Positions 16,886-23,944 of a stretch of DNA of 64,000 bases are shown here, piece by piece. Below the pieces are notes generated by a model. It searched no databases. It was not told where the DNA came from and saw only the letters and a program-made list of their open reading frames with translations. The position numbers and the translations under genes were made by a program. How positions within the stretch are numbered: position 1 is the stretch's first letter; each line of letters starts with the position of its first letter. The DNA is from Roseiarcus sp036513315. GTDB lineage: Bacteria; Pseudomonadota; Alphaproteobacteria; Rhizobiales; Beijerinckiaceae. The stretch spans positions 19,496 to 83,495 of the forward strand of contig DATBZF010000093.1 of the NCBI GenBank assembly GCA_036513315.1, written 5' to 3'.

Positions 16886-17654
16886 GGATTACTCGCCCGG
16901 CGACCCGATACGCGCCGCGCAGAAGAACATGCGGCCCAATGTGGTCGGCCGGTTCTACAAGACGGCCGATGTCGCGGCGGTGGCGGGGGGCTTTGCGCTG
17001 CAGCTCGACGGGCGCGGGGCGCACACCCCGGCCAAGAAGGCGTTGGTGTTGCCGACGCGCGCCATGGCGGAGCTGGTCGCCAGGGAATGGGCGGGGCAGG
17101 GCGCGACCATCGATCCTTCGACCATGCCGGCGACCCGCATCGCCAATTCCGCCATCGACGGCGTCGCGGCGGCGATGGCCGAGACCCGCGCCGAACTCGC
17201 CGCCTATGCCGAGACCGACCTCCTCTATTATCGCGCCGGCGAACCTGAAAAGCTGGTGGCGGCGCAGGCCGAGGCTTACGATCCCGCGCTCGATTGGGCG
17301 CATGCGGCGTTTGGCGTGCGCTTCATTCTTGCTGAAGGGATCATCCATGTGCGCCAGCCCGAGCCTTCGCTGGCGGCTGTCCGCGCGGCGCTCGCGGCGG
17401 TTGACGAGCCGCTGTCGCTCGCTGCGCTGCATGTGATGACGACTTTGACAGGATCAGTTCTGCTCGCGCTTGGCGTTTCCCGCGGCGCCTTCAGCGCGGC
17501 GGAGGCCTGGCGCATTGCCCATGTCGACGAGGATTTCCAGATCAGCCAATGGGGCGAGGACGACGAGGCGATGGCCCGCCGCGCCGGGCGCTGGCGCGAT
17601 ATGGAGGCGGCGGCGGCGATGGCGGCGGCGGCTAGTAGTTTGCCGAGTTTTTAG
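16878..17654 (+). CDS. ATP12-family F1-ATPase assembly chaperone
   Basis: A 258-residue ATP12 protein, a chaperone for the alpha subunit of F1-ATPase in mitochondria and alphaproteobacteria. Recognisable parts are RFYKTADV, the LQLDGRGAHTPAKKAL segment, PATRIANSAIDGV, AETDLLYYRA, and the C-terminal AEAWRIAHVDEDFQISQWG. It overlaps the pseudouridine synthase gene by eight bases. The last roughly 100 bases of coding sequence are repeated, nearly unchanged, twice further downstream. This copy is the complete gene. A short GC hairpin (17653-17666) spans the stop codon but has no T-run. Confidence 0.9.
   Translation: MSEDYSPGDPIRAAQKNMRPNVVGRFYKTADVAAVAGGFALQLDGRGAHTPAKKALVLPTRAMAELVAREWAGQGATIDPSTMPATRIANSAIDGVAAAMAETRAELAAYAETDLLYYRAGEPEKLVAAQAEAYDPALDWAHAAFGVRFILAEGIIHVRQPEPSLAAVRAALAAVDEPLSLAALHVMTTLTGSVLLALGVSRGAFSAAEAWRIAHVDEDFQISQWGEDDEAMARRAGRWRDMEAAAAMAAAASSLPSF
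17529..17628 (+). repeat. ATP12 3'-end repeat, copy 1 (within the intact gene)
   Basis: These 100 bases encode the EDFQISQWGEDDEAMARR part of the chaperone's C-terminus. I compared them base by base with 18247-18346 and counted 96 identities. The first 42 bases match 19000-19041 at 41 positions. All three copies are in the same orientation, spaced 718 and 753 bp apart. Confidence 0.9.
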
Positions 17655-17688
17655 GGCGTCCGCCCTTGACAAGCATCTATCGTCGGGC

Positions 17689-17732
17689 ATAACTATCATC
17701 GATAGTTATACAATATGATACAGATCATATTG
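17689..17732. promoter_or_regulatory. Two adjacent perfect AT-rich palindromes
   Basis: Seen directly: ATAACTATC-N3-GATAGTTAT (17689-17709) and, one base later, CAATATGAT-N4-ATCATATTG (17711-17732). Both are perfect nine-base-pair inverted repeats in an AT-rich island between the ATP12 stop and the small secreted-protein gene at 17797. There is no T-run after either. They could be a double operator, two RNA hairpins or a recombination site. No known regulator motif was recognised. Confidence 0.6.
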
Positions 17733-17796
17733 AATATGTATATAAGATTGTGCGCTTTAGACGAATGACTGTTGAACGAGGGAGAACGGAGTGCGG

Positions 17797-18159
17797 ATGA
17801 TTGAACCCAAGAGCAGCGCGATCGCCGGCTCATGTCATTCTGAGACCGCCGTTCACGCGAGGCTCCGCGCCAGATCGACTGCCCGATCCCGACGCCCGCT
17901 GGCCCTCATGCTGTCGGGGCTGATCGTGATCGGCGCCATCGCGACTCCCGCCGCGCACGCGAAGAAGATAAGCCCGAATTTGCCGGACTTCAGTTGGTGC
18001 GACGGCCGTAAAAAAATAGCGATCGGTTCAAAGATGGGCTATACTTCGGCAGAATTAAAATCCACCGACGAAAACTATATCAAAGCAGCTGCGAACGCTC
18101 TCGAGGTGTTGGAACGGGCTTTGATCGTGGCCGCTTGCATGGCCTCGCCTGGAGGTTAG
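17797..18159 (+). CDS. Hypothetical exported protein
   Basis: About 120 residues with no family I recognise. After a long basic N-terminus comes one hydrophobic stretch (PLALMLSGLIVIGAIA) ending in an AHA-type signal-peptidase site, then a mature part of about 65 residues with one pair of cysteines (SWCDG, AACMA). The ATG at 17797 is used; a GTG two codons upstream is in frame and GGAG sits close to both. It lies between copies 1 and 2 of the ATP12 gene end. Coding status is moderately likely. Confidence 0.5.
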   Translation: MIEPKSSAIAGSCHSETAVHARLRARSTARSRRPLALMLSGLIVIGAIATPAAHAKKISPNLPDFSWCDGRKKIAIGSKMGYTSAELKSTDENYIKAAANALEVLERALIVAACMASPGG

Positions 18160-18162
18160 TAA

Positions 18163-18357
18163 GCGGATGGCGATGAGACCAAACAAGCCTCGGAACGCCT
18201 TGGCGAGCTCGCCATAGCGCGCTACGAAGCGACCGATCAAGACGGCGAGGATTTCCAGATCAGCCAATGGGGCGAGGACGACGAGGCGATGGCCCGCCGC
18301 GCTGCGCGCTGGCGCGACATGGAGGCGGCGGCGGCGATAGCGGCGGCCGCGGAATAA
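18163..18357 (+). pseudogene. ATP12 3'-end repeat, copy 2 (gene fragment)
   Basis: The open frame from 18163 has no ATG start and ends in a TAA at 18355. Its last 37 codons repeat the ATP12 C-terminus (EDFQISQWGEDDEAMARRAA...). The 28 codons before that (GDETKQASERLGELAIARYE...) are unrelated to ATP12 and look protein-like. This is most simply a fused fragment left by a duplication or insertion event. The repeat proper is 18247-18346. Whether it is translated is unknown. Confidence 0.65.
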
Positions 18358-18388
18358 CCGTCGGGTTGGCAGACGGAGCGTTCAGACC

Positions 18389-18874
18389 ATGACCGACGCC
18401 TGGAGCAATTTCTTCATTGCGCAATGCGGCGCCTCAGCCGCTTTGCTCGGGCTTCTGTTCGTCAGCGTGTCGCTAAACCTCAGTCGGATTCTGAGCTTCC
18501 CGCAATTGCCGGGCCGAGCGTTGCTGGCGATGATGTTGCTGCTGACGATCCTGATTGTCGCCTTGCTCATGCTCATTCCCGGCCAGCCGGTCGTCGCCAA
18601 TTCCATTGAAGTCCTGGCCTGCGGGCTGCTGATCGGCGCGGCCGGAATTGCCGCGAAAATGCGCGACCTCGGGCGTTCAGCGGCGGACCAGCGATATTAT
18701 TCCATCCAGGATGCGGCGATCCTGGCAATCGCCGTTATTCCCTATCTCGTCGCGGGCGCTCTGCTCCTGAGCGGCGCAGCTTCGGCGCTCTACTGGCTCG
18801 CGGCGGCGATGATCCTGTCGATCGTCAAATCGATGATGGACGCCTGGGTGTTGTTGATCGAGATCAATCGCTAG
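18389..18874 (+). CDS. Hypothetical membrane protein, four predicted helices
   Basis: A 161-residue protein of unknown function, predicted to sit in the inner membrane. It has an N-terminal FFIAQCGASAALLGLLFVSV helix, then helices near residues 44-65, 72-90 and 115-150. It is similar in style to many uncharacterised rhizobial proteins that begin with this A-A-L-L-G-L-L-F motif. The gene lies between ATP12-end copies 2 and 3. A 35-base piece of its own 5' part (18459-18493) recurs, slightly altered, just after its stop. Confidence 0.7.
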   Translation: MTDAWSNFFIAQCGASAALLGLLFVSVSLNLSRILSFPQLPGRALLAMMLLLTILIVALLMLIPGQPVVANSIEVLACGLLIGAAGIAAKMRDLGRSAADQRYYSIQDAAILAIAVIPYLVAGALLLSGAASALYWLAAAMILSIVKSMMDAWVLLIEINR

Positions 18875-18887
18875 GCCGTTCCGGCGG

Positions 18888-18923
18888 TCGTCAGCGTTTC
18901 GCTAAACCACAAGTCGGTTTCTG
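18888..18923 (+). repeat. Partial duplicate of the upstream membrane-protein gene
   Basis: TCGTCAGCGTTTCGCTAAAC and the next bases repeat 18459-18493 (coding for FVSVSLNLS) with a few substitutions and one extra base. It sits 13 bp after the stop of the source gene and 76 bp before ATP12-end copy 3, so both flanks of this insert show duplication. Confidence 0.65.
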
Positions 18924-18939
18924 CGCACTGACGGTCCTC

Positions 18940-19059
18940 ATGGTCGCCTCGCCGACACGACGATCAAATCCCGCGCGCCGGCGCATCGCCCCTGTCGAGG
19001 AGGATTTCCAGATCAGCCAATGGGGCGAGGAAGACGAGGCGCCGGCGGCGACGAAATAG
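18940..19059 (+). pseudogene. ATP12 3'-end repeat, copy 3 (short chimeric frame)
   Basis: A 39-codon frame starts with ATG at 18940. It has 20 codons unrelated to ATP12, then EEDFQISQWGEEDEAP, then a TAG at 19057. The 42 bases 19000-19041 match the intact ATP12 gene at 41 positions. No convincing ribosome-binding site precedes it, so it is best read as a gene remnant. Confidence 0.6.
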
Positions 19060-19107
19060 ATATGATGCCCCGGAAAGGGGCGCTCAAACAGGGACCGAGT
19101 CCCCGAC

Positions 19108-20853
19108 TCATTTGTCGTCCGTTGCCGCTTCCTTCCATTCGACGGCGTGAATTTCGATCTCGTCCCCAAATCCCTTGATCCCCCGACTGCCCAGGGATTT
19201 TAGCGGGACACCTGTGGCGACCTCGTGGGCGGCGGCGGGGTCGATCAGAATCTGCGCGTCTCGCGCTTCCCCACACAGGCGCGAGGCGAGATTCACGACG
19301 CTGCCGATCGCGGTATAGTCCAGCCGTCCCTCATAGCCAATTCGCCCGACCGTCGCCACGCCTTTCGCAAGGCCCATCCCAAAACCGATCGTGTGGCCCT
19401 GCCGTCGCCACCCGACAATCAGCGCCTGCACCTGCTGCTGCATTTCGGCGGCCATGCGCACGGCGGCGAAGGCGCAATCCGCCCGCGCCACCGGCGCATT
19501 CATGAGCATCATGAGGCCATCGCCGGCGAGATTCGTAAGGGTCGCCTCGAATTGCGTAATAATGGCGCCGAGCGCCGCGTAATACTGGCGCAGCACATTC
19601 ATTGTCTCTTCCGCGCCGGCGCTGCTGGCGAATGCGGTGAAGCCGCGCAGGTCGCAGAAGACGACAACGACTTCGACCCGCTGGCCGTCGAGAAGAGACT
19701 CTTCGCCCGAACGTTCGACAAGCTCGGCGACCTGAGGGGCGAGGAAGCGCTTCAGCCGCGCGATGCGCTCCGATCGCTCCTGCGACAGCGCAAGCTCGCC
19801 CGCCATGACATTGAAGCGGTCGGCCAGCTGCTCCAGCTCATCGCCCGTGGCGATAGCGATCTTATGATCGAACTGACCAGCGCCGATTCTTTTGGCGCCC
19901 TCCTCAAGCTTTCGGATAGGCACGACCAAACGATAGGCGAGAAGATAGGCGAGGCCGGCGGCAAACAGTCCGCCGCTTAAAAGGAAGAAGCCGGTTCGCC
20001 AAAGGGCCGCGCGGATCGGCGCCAGCGCCTCCTCGATCGGGTCCTCCGCGAACACGGTCCAATCGGGACCGGCGATCGGCGCAACTGCGACAAGTACGGA
20101 GCGATGCTGGATGTCCGTCGTCGCGATCGCTTCGCCTCCGGCGCCGAGCGCAGCGATGCGCATGGCTTGCAAGGTCGCTCGGGTCCCATCGTCAACGCCT
20201 CGCAGCACGAGGCTGATGTCGGGGTGGGCGACGAGATGACCAGGGCGATCGACGACAAAAGCGTCGCCGGATCGGCCAACTCGGATACCTGCCATGACTT
20301 CGAGGATAAGCTTCAGATTGACGGTGGCGATCGTCACACCGGCGCTAACGCGCGAGCCGGCGACCGCGATCGTCATGTATGGCTCGGATCCCTCGTGGAG
20401 CGTAACCGGGCCGTACCAGACCCGCGACCCGACCGCGCCGAGCACGGAATCTTCGTTCGAGCGATCGATCCGGCTGTCCACCACATCGGGCGCGACACGC
20501 GAAAGGTGCATCTTCTCGATCCCGGCGCCGTCGACCTGGATGAGATCGACGATTGCGGGCGCCTGGCGCATCAGGCGCAATAGGTCATATTTGTGCCTTT
20601 CCTCGCTTCCTTCGCTCCAGGGAAGTTGAACGGTCCAACCAAGCTGGTCGACAATTCCGTCGAGGAAACTCTTGATTTCTTCCGCGGCCGCCCTGGCTTC
20701 GACGCCGAGCATATTGCTAACCAAAGCGCTCTGGTCACGAAAGCCGAACCAGGCGTCGCTGGCGCCGCTGACGATCAGCGGGACGATGACCGCCCCGAAC
20801 AGGATCACGAAGTATTTCTGGAACAAGGGTCGGCGCGGACGAGTCTGTTCCAT
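19108..20853 (-). CDS. Membrane sensor with Cache, HAMP and class III nucleotide cyclase domains
   Basis: A 581-residue inner-membrane signalling protein. Helix 1 (about 14-32) is followed by a periplasmic Cache-type sensor (about 40-280, with GPVTLHEGSEPYMTIA), helix 2 (about 287-310), a HAMP linker (VPIRKLEEGAKRIGAGQFDH), then a cyclase domain. Both metal aspartates are present (FCDLRGFT, Asp401; AGDGLM, Asp445), as are the transition-state Asn521 and Arg525 (VVNLASRL). The position usually held by the purine-specifying lysine is Asn441, so cAMP production is likely but not certain. The gene follows a solute-binding-protein gene after 37 bp and is probably co-transcribed. Confidence 0.9.
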   Translation of the reverse strand: MEQTRPRRPLFQKYFVILFGAVIVPLIVSGASDAWFGFRDQSALVSNMLGVEARAAAEEIKSFLDGIVDQLGWTVQLPWSEGSEERHKYDLLRLMRQAPAIVDLIQVDGAGIEKMHLSRVAPDVVDSRIDRSNEDSVLGAVGSRVWYGPVTLHEGSEPYMTIAVAGSRVSAGVTIATVNLKLILEVMAGIRVGRSGDAFVVDRPGHLVAHPDISLVLRGVDDGTRATLQAMRIAALGAGGEAIATTDIQHRSVLVAVAPIAGPDWTVFAEDPIEEALAPIRAALWRTGFFLLSGGLFAAGLAYLLAYRLVVPIRKLEEGAKRIGAGQFDHKIAIATGDELEQLADRFNVMAGELALSQERSERIARLKRFLAPQVAELVERSGEESLLDGQRVEVVVVFCDLRGFTAFASSAGAEETMNVLRQYYAALGAIITQFEATLTNLAGDGLMMLMNAPVARADCAFAAVRMAAEMQQQVQALIVGWRRQGHTIGFGMGLAKGVATVGRIGYEGRLDYTAIGSVVNLASRLCGEARDAQILIDPAAAHEVATGVPLKSLGSRGIKGFGDEIEIHAVEWKEAATDDK

Positions 20854-20890
20854 GACGCCTACTTAGCGTCCTGCCGGCGCGCGACGCTGC

Positions 20891-21868
20891 TCATTCAACA
20901 ACCTGATCGGCCCGCAGCACAATAGACTCGGGCAGATCAAGGCCGAGCGCCTTGGCCGCCTTCAGATTTATGGCGAAGACGAATTTCGTCGGCAGCTCAA
21001 GTGGCAGGTCAGCCGGACTGGCGCCTTTGAGAACGCGATCGGCAAGACCAACGGCGCGATTCAACAGCGCGGCGCCGTCTGGTCCATACGACATCAGACC
21101 CCCCTCACGAACGAGCGAATCCCCCTCAAAAATTGCAGGAATCCTGTGTTCGGCGGCAAAGTCGACGACCCGTTTGCGGTTGAGAATCGTGAGCGCGTCA
21201 GTCAGCATCATGATCGCGTCAGGAGGATCGCGAACCATCGCCGCGAAGGCCACCGCGAAGTCGTTTGGCGCATGAACGCCGAGCGGCTGAATGGCGACGC
21301 CGAGTTTCGTCGCCTCGTCACGCGAGGAATTGTAGCGGAGCGTCATTGCAAGATCATCGGCATTCCATAACACCGCGACCGTCCGCAGGGATGGTATGGC
21401 CTCCTTCAATATTTGCAGCCGCTTGGCGGAAAGATCAGCGGCGATCTCGGAGACGCCGGTCAGATTGGCGCCGGGCCGCGCCAGGCTCATCACCAGATGC
21501 GTCGCGACAGGATCGCCGGAGCCCGATACGACCACTGGGACCGCCGCTGCGCGCTCCTTGGCGGCCACCGCGGACGGATAACCGCGCGTCATGATCAGAT
21601 CGACATGATCGGCGACAAGTTCGTCAGCAAGCGCCGGCAGAAGTTCCAGCTTGCCCGAGGCGGCCTTGATGTCGAAGGCCAGATTGGTTCCGAGAATATA
21701 GCCGCGATCAGCGAATGCGCGCGTTATCGCCGGTTCAAAAAACCTGGAGTCCCACGGCGAAGCGATGAGGAAACCAATCTTGAAAACTTTCGAAGGGGCT
21801 TGAGCCGCCGCGCCGCCGCAAAGCGACAAGAGCGCCATTGTCGCCACGATCGGCTGCCTCCAAGCCAT
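20891..21868 (-). CDS. ABC-type solute-binding protein (ABC_sub_bind family)
   Basis: A periplasmic binding protein of about 325 residues, of the family that includes TrpX-like proteins. It has a signal peptide (MAWRQPIVATMALLSLCGGA, cleaved after AAA/AQA), then KIGFLI, an LADELVADHVDLIMTRGYPS segment, and PVVVSGSGDPVATHLV. The ATG at 21868 is chosen because GGGAGGCGACGGG precedes it and it puts the signal peptide at the N-terminus; the frame stays open to 22051. No permease or ATPase gene is nearby. Its partner in the operon is the cyclase, so a ligand-sensing role rather than uptake is possible (inference). Confidence 0.85.
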   Translation of the reverse strand: MAWRQPIVATMALLSLCGGAAAQAPSKVFKIGFLIASPWDSRFFEPAITRAFADRGYILGTNLAFDIKAASGKLELLPALADELVADHVDLIMTRGYPSAVAAKERAAAVPVVVSGSGDPVATHLVMSLARPGANLTGVSEIAADLSAKRLQILKEAIPSLRTVAVLWNADDLAMTLRYNSSRDEATKLGVAIQPLGVHAPNDFAVAFAAMVRDPPDAIMMLTDALTILNRKRVVDFAAEHRIPAIFEGDSLVREGGLMSYGPDGAALLNRAVGLADRVLKGASPADLPLELPTKFVFAINLKAAKALGLDLPESIVLRADQVVE

Positions 21869-22230
21869 CCCGTCGCCTCCCAATGGGCGCAGAACCCGCC
21901 GCACGCCGATCTCGGCGCCTGCCTGAAGTTGCGAGGCGAGGCCTCTGGCCGACATATTAGGTCCCGTCCCCGGATTTAAGCAAGCAAGGCTGATGCGCGC
22001 ATCACGAGGGGGCCAGATTCCGTGCAATGAAACAGCGCACTTCCGTCGCATAGAAACCCGCTACGGCAAGGCCGCGCGAAACTTCTTGGCCGCGGTCCTG
22101 CTTGCCGCGCTGCGGATATGGTCTAGGTTTGAGTCCACAACCCAGCCCATATCCGGCCGCGCGCCGGCCGTGGTAAAAGGGGCGGCATTCGCTCGGGGCG
22201 AGACCGGCGAATTGGTCTGGGGGCTTTTCC
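21869..22230. other. Divergent promoter region, binding protein / pccB
   Basis: No gene supported. On the minus strand the binding-protein frame remains open to 22051, but coding is unlikely there. A GC-rich inverted stretch (GGCCGCGCGCCGGCC) lies about 22155-22170. GTCTGGGGGC just before the pccB start may serve as its ribosome site. Confidence 0.4.
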
Positions 22231-23763
22231 TTGAAACAGATGATCGAAAGACTCGATCGCCAGCGCGCCAGGGCCCGGCTTGGCGGCGGCGAGGCGCGCA
22301 TCAAGGCGCAGCACGCCAAGGGCAAGCTGACCGCCAGGGAACGCATCGAATTGCTGCTCGACCACGGATCGTTCGAGGAATTCGACATGTTCGTCGAACA
22401 TCGCTGCGCCGATTTCGGCATGGAGAAGACCAAAATCCCCGGCGACGGCGTGGTCACCGGCTGGGGCACGGTGAATGGCCGCACCATCTTCGTCTTCGCC
22501 AAGGATTTCACCGTGTTCGGAGGTTCGCTGAGCGAGGCGCACGCGCAGAAAATCACCAAGCTGCAGGATATGGCGCTGAAGAATCGCGCACCCATCATCG
22601 GCCTCTTCGACGCTGGCGGCGCGCGCATCCAGGAGGGCGTGGCGGCGCTCGGCGGCTATGGCGAAGTGTTCCAGCGCAACGTGCTGGCGTCGGGCGTCAT
22701 CCCGCAGATCTCGCTGATCATGGGCCCCTGCGCGGGCGGCGACGTCTATTCGCCGGCGATGACCGATTTCATCTTCATGGTGCGCGACACCAGCTATATG
22801 TTCGTCACCGGCCCCGATGTCGTCAAAACCGTCACCAACGAGACGGTGACCGCCGAGGATCTCGGCGGCGCCTCGGTCCATACCACGCGCTCCTCGATCG
22901 CCGACCGCGCCTATGACAATGATGTCGAGGCGCTGCTGCAGATGCGCCGGCTGATCGATTTCCTTCCGGCCTCCAACACCGACGACGTCCCCCTATTGCC
23001 GAGTTTCGACGATCCCGACCGGGTTGACATGTCGCTCGATACGCTGATTCCGGAAAATCCGAACAAGCCTTATGATATCAAGGAATTGATCACGAAAATC
23101 GTCGATGAGGGCGATTTCTTCGAGATCCAGGAAGCCCATGCCAAAAACATCGTCACCGGCTTTGGGCGGATCGAGGGGCGCACGATCGGCCTCGTCGCCA
23201 ACCAGCCGATGGCGCTGGCCGGCGTGCTCGATAGCGACGCTTCGCGCAAGGGCGCGCGTTTCGTGCGCTTTTGCGATTGTTTCAACATCCCGATCGTCAC
23301 TTTCGTCGACGTGCCCGGCTTCCTGCCGGGCGTCGCCCAGGAATATGGCGGCCTGATCAAGCACGGCGCGAAGCTGTTATTCGCCTATGCCGAGGCGACC
23401 GTTCCCAAAGCGACGATCATCACGCGCAAGGCCTTCGGCGGCGCCTATGACGTGATGGCTTCAAAGCATCTGCGCGGCGACATCAACCTGGCGTGGCCGA
23501 CCGCGCAGATCGCGGTGATGGGGGCCAAAGGCGCGGTCGAGATCATCTTTCGCGCCGACATTAACGACCCCGCCAAGATCGCCGAGCGCACCGCCGAATA
23601 TGAAGCGCGCTTCCTGTCGCCTTTCGTGGCCGCCGAGCGAGGCTATATCGACGAGGTCATCATGCCGCACGCGACGCGCAAGCGCTTGTCGCGGGTGCTG
23701 GCGATGCTGCGCAACAAGAAGCTGGAGAACCCTTGGAAGAAGCACGATAATATTCCGCTGTAG
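22231..23763 (+). CDS. pccB: Acyl-CoA (propionyl-CoA) carboxylase, beta (carboxyltransferase) subunit
   Basis: A 510-residue carboxyltransferase that moves CO2 from carboxybiotin to propionyl-CoA, giving methylmalonyl-CoA. Typical PccB features are AKGKLTARERIELLLD, FDAGGARIQEGVAALGGYG (acyl-CoA oxyanion site), GPCAGGDVYSPAMTDF, PGFLPGVAQEYGGLIKHGAK and the end KKHDNIPL. The start is TTG at 22231 (giving MKQMIERL), with an ATG three codons later. The biotin-carrying alpha subunit is encoded 11 kb downstream at 34528 on the same strand, so the two are not in one operon. Confidence 0.94.
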   Translation: MKQMIERLDRQRARARLGGGEARIKAQHAKGKLTARERIELLLDHGSFEEFDMFVEHRCADFGMEKTKIPGDGVVTGWGTVNGRTIFVFAKDFTVFGGSLSEAHAQKITKLQDMALKNRAPIIGLFDAGGARIQEGVAALGGYGEVFQRNVLASGVIPQISLIMGPCAGGDVYSPAMTDFIFMVRDTSYMFVTGPDVVKTVTNETVTAEDLGGASVHTTRSSIADRAYDNDVEALLQMRRLIDFLPASNTDDVPLLPSFDDPDRVDMSLDTLIPENPNKPYDIKELITKIVDEGDFFEIQEAHAKNIVTGFGRIEGRTIGLVANQPMALAGVLDSDASRKGARFVRFCDCFNIPIVTFVDVPGFLPGVAQEYGGLIKHGAKLLFAYAEATVPKATIITRKAFGGAYDVMASKHLRGDINLAWPTAQIAVMGAKGAVEIIFRADINDPAKIAERTAEYEARFLSPFVAAERGYIDEVIMPHATRKRLSRVLAMLRNKKLENPWKKHDNIPL

Positions 23764-23900
23764 GGACGCTTTGAAGCGGCTCGTTGCGAATGTCTTTGCT
23801 TCGAAATGGTGAAATCCCATAGAGCATCGGATGAAGCATAGAGAAAATCGCCATAGACTCGGAGTTTCTACGCGCTTGGTTTAATCGTTGCTTTACGGAC

Positions 23901-23938
23901 CCTCTTCTAGAACGGCGGGAACCCCCGTTCTCTAGAGG
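23901..23938 (+). promoter_or_regulatory. Hairpin that includes the ribosome-binding site of the GGDEF-EAL gene
   Basis: CCTCT (23901-23905) can pair with AGAGG (23934-23938), and GAACGG (23910-23915) with CCGTTC (23925-23930). They are separated by a small internal loop and capped by a nine-base loop. The AGAGGT that best fits a Shine-Dalgarno for the gene at 23945/23948 is the outer 3' arm. Translation could therefore be masked when the hairpin forms. The hairpin could instead act as a terminator for pccB, though no T-run follows. Confidence 0.5.
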
Positions 23939-23944
23939 TCCGCT

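Noticed and set aside
17529..19059. Insertion sequence or transposon explaining the repeated ATP12 end
   Set aside because: No transposase or integrase and no terminal inverted repeats at the copy boundaries; mobile origin is kept only as a hypothesis.
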